Shown here: piece by piece, positions 5,552 to 10,069 of the stretch
Layout: every line of letters begins with the position of its first letter
Position numbering within the stretch: the first letter of the stretch is position 1
DNA from: Gammaproteobacteria bacterium
GTDB taxonomy: Bacteria; Pseudomonadota; Gammaproteobacteria; UBA11654
Assembly: GCA_018672815.1 (NCBI GenBank)
Contig: JABHDX010000045.1
Location: 1 to 10,069, forward strand
DNA length: 10,069 bases
Reading direction: 5' to 3'
The notes under the pieces: model-generated
The model's input: the letters and a program-made list of their open reading frames with translations, nothing else
Databases searched by the model: none
Told to the model about the DNA's origin: nothing
Program-made: the position numbers and the translations under genes

Positions 5552-7093
5552 TCAATAATCCCTATCTTCAAATTCAGATTTTCTCTTAGTTATAAATTCA
5601 AGTAAAGCTTCATCAATTGCAGGATCCAATGGGGGAGCTTCGTACTCTTTTAACATTTCTTTCCATTTTAGATTGGCGCGCATTGCACAGTCAAAACTTC
5701 CTTCTTCTTCCCATTGCTCAAAACTGTTGTTATCAGCAATTTCAGACCGATAAAAAGCAGATTCAAAATTAGCATGTGTATGTTCTGCACCTAAAAAGTG
5801 ACCGCCTGGACCAATCTCCCTGAAGGCATCCATTGCTTGAGCATTTTCAGACAATTCAACACCTTCAAGCATCACAGCAAGCATACCCGCTTGATCTGCA
5901 TCCATTATAAATTTCTCATACCCCATAGAAAGCCCGCCTTCAAGCCAGCCAGCTGTGTGCAGCATAAAATTGACTCCTGCTAAGGCTGAAGCTTGCAATG
6001 TATTAGCTGATTCATAAGCAGCTTGTGCATCAGGAATTTTTGATGCGCACAATCCACCACCACTTCGAAAGGGCACTCCTAATCGTCTTGCAAGTGCACC
6101 CACAATTGTCATTACATGACCAGGCTCTGGAGTGCCAAATGTGGGAGCTCCCGATTGCATAGAAACTGCGCTTGCAAATGTCCCAAATATAACCGGAGCC
6201 CCTGGTTTAACTAGTTGAATATAAGCCATGCCTGCGAGTGCTTCAGCAAGAATCTGTGTAACGGTACCTGCTATTGTAACTGGTGACATCGCTCCAGCCA
6301 GAATAAAGGGTGAAATCATTGTTGCCTGATTATGCTCAGCATACACAGTGGCAGAACCAAGCATTGTGTCATCAAACGTTAAAGGTGAATTAGCATTAAT
6401 CAAGCTGGTTAAGACAGTATTTTCTTCGACAAAGGTTTCGCCAAAAACTAGCTTTGCCATTGTCACTGTGTCTTCAGCTCTTTCCGGGTGGGTTACCGAT
6501 CCCATAAATGCTTTATCGCTGTATTTGATATGACTGTATATCATGTCAAAGTGACGTTTATTGACAGGGACATCAACTGGCTCACATATCGTTCCTCCCG
6601 AGTGATGAAGATTTGGACTCATGTATGCTAATTTTACGAAATTTCTAAAATCTTCAATTGTTGCGTATCGCCGACCTTCATCTAAATCTCTAACAAATGG
6701 TGATCCATAAGCTGGAACAAGAACTGTTCTTCGTCCCCCAATAATAACATTATTATTGGGATTCCTTGCGTGTTGAATATATTCTCTTGGAGCATTTGAT
6801 TGAATGATTTTCCGACAAAATCCTGGAGGAAAATGAACACACTGACCATCAATATCAGCGCCAGCATTTTTAAATAAATCTAGAGCTTTTGGGAAATCAC
6901 GGAATTCAACTCCAATTTCCTCAAGTAGGATATCGGCATTCTTTTCTATTAAAGCCAGTCCTTCCTCATTTAAAATTTCATAATACGGAATATTACGTTC
7001 AATATAGGGTCGATATTTTCTTGTGCCTTGCTCCCTGGCTGCTATTTTCTTTCTTCTTCCACCAGTTTGTCTTCTGCGTTTCCTTTCTGACAT
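5552..7093 (-). CDS. MttB-superfamily methyltransferase without pyrrolysine (probable glycine betaine or related quaternary amine:corrinoid methyltransferase)
   Basis: A 513-residue member of the trimethylamine methyltransferase (MttB, COG5598) superfamily. It moves a methyl group from a methylated amine to the corrinoid protein encoded next. A basic N-terminus (RKRRRQTGGRRKK, 4-16) is typical of proteobacterial homologues. The barrel follows, with GGRRTVLVPAYGSPFVRDL (119-137), GGTICEP (166-172), INANSPLTFD (232-241), the GAPVIFGTFASAVSMQSGAP stretch (298-317) and RSGGGLCASKIPDAQAAYES (343-362). The C-terminal part has IGPGGHFLGAEHT (427-439). The reading frame is closed, with no in-frame amber codon, so it is not a pyrrolysine enzyme. 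Characterised non-pyrrolysine relatives act on quaternary amines such as glycine betaine (MtgB), proline betaine or carnitine. The neighbouring BCCT transporter and dimethylglycine dehydrogenase favour glycine betaine. The ATG at 7093 has AAGG 7 nt upstream, and the gene begins 18 nt after the dehydrogenase stop. Family is certain; the substrate is inferred. Confidence 0.93.
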   Translation of the reverse strand: MSERKRRRQTGGRRKKIAAREQGTRKYRPYIERNIPYYEILNEEGLALIEKNADILLEEIGVEFRDFPKALDLFKNAGADIDGQCVHFPPGFCRKIIQSNAPREYIQHARNPNNNVIIGGRRTVLVPAYGSPFVRDLDEGRRYATIEDFRNFVKLAYMSPNLHHSGGTICEPVDVPVNKRHFDMIYSHIKYSDKAFMGSVTHPERAEDTVTMAKLVFGETFVEENTVLTSLINANSPLTFDDTMLGSATVYAEHNQATMISPFILAGAMSPVTIAGTVTQILAEALAGMAYIQLVKPGAPVIFGTFASAVSMQSGAPTFGTPEPGHVMTIVGALARRLGVPFRSGGGLCASKIPDAQAAYESANTLQASALAGVNFMLHTAGWLEGGLSMGYEKFIMDADQAGMLAVMLEGVELSENAQAMDAFREIGPGGHFLGAEHTHANFESAFYRSEIADNNSFEQWEEEGSFDCAMRANLKWKEMLKEYEAPPLDPAIDEALLEFITKRKSEFEDRDY

Positions 7094-7111
7094 AAGTGTA
7101 CCTTGTTCCTG

Positions 7112-9715
7112 TTAAGAACGAACTCTCTCATTATTAGGATCATAGAGAGATCCCTTGCCAACTATCTGAACCGTCATGGGATAAATACCATCACCGTCTT
7201 CATTAAAGTACTCCAGCGACAATGACTTCCCTGGTATAGCAATATTTTTGGGCAGGTAACCCATGATTACGTGTTTTTTGATTGATGGGCAGTACGACAT
7301 GCTGGTGCTATAGGACCTACGGCCTTTACTATCTATCGGTACTTCACCTGTATCAGGATCGATGATTGGTGAGATGCCAACTGGATAGCGCGAACCAGTA
7401 CCTGACATATCTAGGTTATCCAGCGTCATGGTGCATAGAATTGCACTAGGCTCTTCTTCTCGATGAGCAAGATGCGCTGCTTTACCATGGAAGTCCGCTT
7501 CTTTGACCTTAGGTCTTTCAACAGCAGATTCACAGGCATTGTATTCTGTTTCTAGATCTGCACCTTGAAGTCGAAAGCTCTTTTCAAGGCGTCGACTGTT
7601 AGCATAAGTTTCGATACCAACTGGCACAACTCCAACCTCAAGCAATGAGTCATAAAGTGCTAGACCTTCTTCACTGTCATTGTTCAAATAGATTTCCCAG
7701 CCGCTTTCACCGACGTAGGAAATGCGTGCTGCCCAGACATCGATCGTTTTTCCACCAGATAAATTGAGGGTCAGGTATTTTGCTGCAACAAAGGGGAAAT
7801 TCTCAATGCTGATTTCATTAGGATCAATAAAATGACCCAGAGCATCTTTTGCCTGAGGTCCCCATAATCCTAAAGTTGAAATATCGTGGGTCCGAATATT
7901 GATGTCTGCTTCCAGTCCCAGATCATCCCTATAATTTCGCAAGGTCACCCAGTCTCGGTTGCCATCGGCACCACCGGTAACTACTCGATAACGATCTGTG
8001 CCTAAGCGGGAGATGGTTAAGTCTGCATGGACACCACCATCTTCGTCCAGGAAGTTAGTATAGATGATTCGTCCTTCAGAGCTTTTGCCACCAACTTTCG
8101 CTACAGAAAGATACTCCAACATGCGTTCTGCATCTGAGCCCTCGATATCCATAATTGCGAAATGCGATAGATTAATCATCCCAGCTGATTCACTCATGGC
8201 TAGATGTTCTGCGTTAGCGATCTCATAGGGTACATGGCGTCGATCCCATTCGTTTTCTCGAACCGGTACTTGTTGCAAATAATTGTCAAGTCTTTGCCGA
8301 TTGTTCTCATAGGCTAAGGCACGTTCCCAGCCGGCAACTTCGTTATCAAAATAGCCCCCAAGTTCTTTTTCCCTTGAATAAAAGGGACTGACGAATAGTT
8401 CTCTTTGGCTAATATAGGGCTCTCTAGGGTGAACAGCAGGGGTATAGATCGTTTGTGCATTTTCAAAAGCTCGTGTTTTAACGAACTCTTTTTCTTTTTG
8501 TGCGGGATAAAATCTGGCAATGTCAAAAGAGTGCATGTCCACCTGAGTTTTGCCATTGACTATTTGTTCGGCACACAACCTTGCACATCCAGGACCATCC
8601 TTAACCCACACTGCTTCGCATAACCAAAAGCCTCTGACTTCAGGACTTTCACCGATTAAAGATCCAGAATCAGGAGTTACGGATAGCAGGCCATTGAATG
8701 AACTTCTTTCATCCCAACCTAATTCATTAAGTATAGGTGTCGTTTCTAACGCTTTTTCTAAAGGTTCAGCGATTTCTTCAAGATTCAGGTATCTCATTGA
8801 GTCAGAGCCCATCGTTTTCTCAGGATTACCAATGTCTTCTGGATCAACCAGTCGAGGTTTTTTATCCTCGTAAAATCCCCATTCAAGCATCCCCCCATGC
8901 AGTCTTCCTGTATCCCTGACGTAAGCTGAATTGCCTTGATCACGAAGTAGTGGATAGACGAGAAAATCCTCCGCGTCTTGTGCTTCTGGTAGTGGACCAA
9001 AAAATAATAAAGGGTGTTCCAATGGCATCAGTGGGACTGGAACTCCAGCCATCCCTCCCATTAACGGTCCCCAGATTCCTGATGCAATTACAACTTTGTC
9101 AGTTTTAATTATTCCTTTATTCGTTTTTACTCCAATAACACGTCCATTCTCAATTTCAAAGCCAACAGCTGGTGTATCAGCGTATGTGTTTAGCGTACCT
9201 TTTTCTTTGGCACTCTCTATGGCAAAGCGAACCACATCCTGTGAACGAGGTGTCACTAGACCAGCATCTGGATCCCACATTGCTCCGCGTATTGATTCTT
9301 CTTCTAATAAAGGAAATTTCTCTTTGGCTTCGGTGGCAGAAATCAGTCTGACATTAGTTCCAAAGGCTTTACCTGATGCAACCTTTCGCTTGAGTTCCTC
9401 CCAGCGTGCATCATCGTTTTTACGGCAGATTTCTAGGCCTCCTTTTTTTAAGAAGAAGTCATTGTCTTCATAAAACTTTCGGCTAAAATTAGTCGTCCAA
9501 CAGCCTAGTTTGTCGTGAGTGGTGCTATAAACAAAGTCCGAAGCATGTGCTGTAGATGCTATATCTGAAGGAATGACGGTTGATTTTTCCAAGCCCACGA
9601 TATTTTTTTGGCCAAGTTCTGTGAGCCAGTATGCGAGCATCGATCCGACGATGCCACCTACACCGACGATGACTACTTCCGCATTTGTAGGAAATTTAGT
9701 GGATTTCATGTTCAT
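7112..9715 (-). CDS. FAD-dependent dimethylglycine/sarcosine dehydrogenase-type oxidoreductase fused to a GcvT-like folate domain
   Basis: An 867-residue flavoprotein, close to the length of mammalian dimethylglycine dehydrogenase. It should oxidatively demethylate an N-methyl amino acid and give the formaldehyde-level carbon to THF as 5,10-methylene-THF. The Rossmann motif is VVIVGVGGIVGS (14-25). STAHAS (54-59) matches the STWHAAG site where family members bind FAD covalently through histidine, so His57 is the candidate. VVIASGIWGP (208-217) and LMPLEHP (229-235, His234 perhaps an active-site base) follow. The FAD domain closes with LLSVTPDSGSLIGESPEVRG (343-362). The GcvT-like half runs from about 440 to the end, with YTNFLDEDGGVHADLTI (552-568, Asp565 likely at the folate site), RISYVGESGWEIYL (664-677) and PVGIETYANSRRLEKSFRLQ (698-717). 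The ATG at 9715 has GGA 5 nt upstream; a second in-frame ATG at 9709 is less well placed. Dimethylglycine fits the neighbours best, with sarcosine as the alternative. Confidence 0.92.
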   Translation of the reverse strand: MNMKSTKFPTNAEVVIVGVGGIVGSMLAYWLTELGQKNIVGLEKSTVIPSDIASTAHASDFVYSTTHDKLGCWTTNFSRKFYEDNDFFLKKGGLEICRKNDDARWEELKRKVASGKAFGTNVRLISATEAKEKFPLLEEESIRGAMWDPDAGLVTPRSQDVVRFAIESAKEKGTLNTYADTPAVGFEIENGRVIGVKTNKGIIKTDKVVIASGIWGPLMGGMAGVPVPLMPLEHPLLFFGPLPEAQDAEDFLVYPLLRDQGNSAYVRDTGRLHGGMLEWGFYEDKKPRLVDPEDIGNPEKTMGSDSMRYLNLEEIAEPLEKALETTPILNELGWDERSSFNGLLSVTPDSGSLIGESPEVRGFWLCEAVWVKDGPGCARLCAEQIVNGKTQVDMHSFDIARFYPAQKEKEFVKTRAFENAQTIYTPAVHPREPYISQRELFVSPFYSREKELGGYFDNEVAGWERALAYENNRQRLDNYLQQVPVRENEWDRRHVPYEIANAEHLAMSESAGMINLSHFAIMDIEGSDAERMLEYLSVAKVGGKSSEGRIIYTNFLDEDGGVHADLTISRLGTDRYRVVTGGADGNRDWVTLRNYRDDLGLEADINIRTHDISTLGLWGPQAKDALGHFIDPNEISIENFPFVAAKYLTLNLSGGKTIDVWAARISYVGESGWEIYLNNDSEEGLALYDSLLEVGVVPVGIETYANSRRLEKSFRLQGADLETEYNACESAVERPKVKEADFHGKAAHLAHREEEPSAILCTMTLDNLDMSGTGSRYPVGISPIIDPDTGEVPIDSKGRRSYSTSMSYCPSIKKHVIMGYLPKNIAIPGKSLSLEYFNEDGDGIYPMTVQIVGKGSLYDPNNERVRS

Positions 9716-9741
9716 AATTATCCAATATCAGACCACTAAAA

Positions 9742-9779
9742 TTTATTGGAATCAATCTTTTTTATTGGAATCAATCTTT
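9742..9779. repeat. Perfect 19-bp tandem duplication
   Basis: The 19-mer tttattggaatcaatcttt occurs at 9742-9760 and again immediately at 9761-9779, with no mismatch and no spacer. It spans the last codons and the stop of the transporter gene. Because 19 is not a multiple of three, the second copy is read in another frame. The protein ends KIDSNKKD; with one copy it would end KIDSNKF followed by TAG. The change is therefore nearly neutral and probably a recent replication-slippage duplication. Confidence 0.95.
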
Positions 9780-10069
9780 AATTTTTCATATAAGTTTCTT
9801 GCAGCAACAAACGCAATCAACGCAAAAGGAAGACCAGTGACAATAACAGATGTCTGCAATGCGGATAACCCTCCACCCATCAAGAGAATAATAGCTATTA
9901 TTCCAAGGGCTAGCGCCCAAACAACTCTAGTCATTATTGCAGGATCACTGTGCTGAGAATCATCTTGATTAGAGGAAGTCATCATAGCGGTTACTAGTGC
10001 ACCCGAATCAGAAGAGGTCACAAAGAATGTAAGAATATTGATTAAAGAAAGACCCATTAAAAGAGTTGA
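9752..10069 (-). CDS. BCCT family betaine/carnitine/choline transporter, C-terminal part
   Basis: The last 105 residues of a membrane transporter of the betaine/carnitine/choline (BCCT) family. The frame is open at the right edge, and the ATG at 10057 is internal, preceded by codons for STLL. The visible text holds the family's NILTFFVTSSDSGALVTAM stretch, a hydrophilic loop (about SNQDDSQHSDPA), a helix with RVVWALALGIIAIILL and GGGLSALQT, and a final helix in SVIVTGLPFALIAFVAA. A short charged cytoplasmic tail ends KIDSNKKD. These are the last three helices of a roughly 500-residue, 12-helix carrier. It is probably the uptake system for the quaternary amine degraded by the next genes. The dehydrogenase gene starts 36 nt after its stop, in the same direction. 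The tail carries the 19-bp tandem duplication. Substrate (betaine, choline or carnitine) cannot be read, because the TM4/TM8 binding-site aromatics lie outside the window. Confidence 0.92.
   Translation of the reverse strand, partial: STLLMGLSLINILTFFVTSSDSGALVTAMMTSSNQDDSQHSDPAIMTRVVWALALGIIAIILLMGGGLSALQTSVIVTGLPFALIAFVAARNLYEKLKIDSNKKD

Noticed and set aside
5552..7093. Calling the MttB-family gene a true trimethylamine methyltransferase.
   Set aside because: Characterised trimethylamine-specific MttB enzymes contain pyrrolysine; this frame has no amber codon, and the neighbours point to betaine or dimethylglycine.
8550..9956. Long open frames on the plus strand (for example 8550-8873, 9096-9473 and 9573-9956).
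   Set aside because: They lie opposite the well-supported dehydrogenase and transporter genes, show no recognisable domain and have low-complexity Ser/Pro/Ile-rich translations typical of antisense frames.
10055..10057. ATG at 10057 as the real start of a small 101-residue membrane protein.
   Set aside because: The frame stays open to the window edge, and the text from there is the C-terminal three-helix part of a BCCT carrier, so this Met is internal.

Overview
The window is a compact, AT-rich stretch of a Gram-negative (probably proteobacterial, plausibly marine) chromosome. All ten recognisable genes lie on the minus strand, so transcription runs from right to left. The Gram-negative assignment rests on an RND efflux pump with a periplasmic adaptor, a DUF3108 protein and several signal peptides. 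I cannot name the genus. There are no RNA genes, insertion sequences, CRISPR arrays or phage genes.

Right part (about 10069 down to 3129): a one-carbon gene train with short gaps. In transcription order it holds the C-terminus of a BCCT betaine/carnitine/choline transporter, an 867-residue dimethylglycine/sarcosine dehydrogenase-type flavoprotein with a fused GcvT-like folate domain, a 513-residue MttB-superfamily methyltransferase without pyrrolysine, a B12-binding corrinoid protein, a divergent methylenetetrahydrofolate reductase-family protein and a periplasmic DUF3108 protein. The simplest reading is uptake and stepwise demethylation of a quaternary amine, most likely glycine betaine. MttB would move the first methyl to the corrinoid protein and leave dimethylglycine. 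The flavoprotein would oxidise dimethylglycine and capture the formaldehyde-level carbon on tetrahydrofolate. The MTHFR-like protein would connect methyl-THF with methylene-THF. The window holds no dedicated methyl-corrinoid:THF methyltransferase (MtgA/MtrH type) and no corrinoid activase (RamA type).

Left part (3132 down to 1): a separate efflux operon. A good sigma70-type promoter (TTGAAA, 16 nt, TATACT) is overlapped at its -10 by a TetR-type inverted repeat. It drives a small secreted PAN/Apple-like protein, a TetR repressor starting at TTG, an RND periplasmic adaptor and the N-terminal 358 residues of an RND inner-membrane pump that leaves the window. The layout suggests autorepression by the TetR protein.

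Other points: there is a perfect 19-bp tandem duplication across the stop codon of the transporter gene. Hand-counted GC is 40-45% in two sampled 60-base lines of the dehydrogenase gene and 18-25% in two lines of the TetR/DUF3108 region. No convincing Rho-independent terminator separates the two gene groups.
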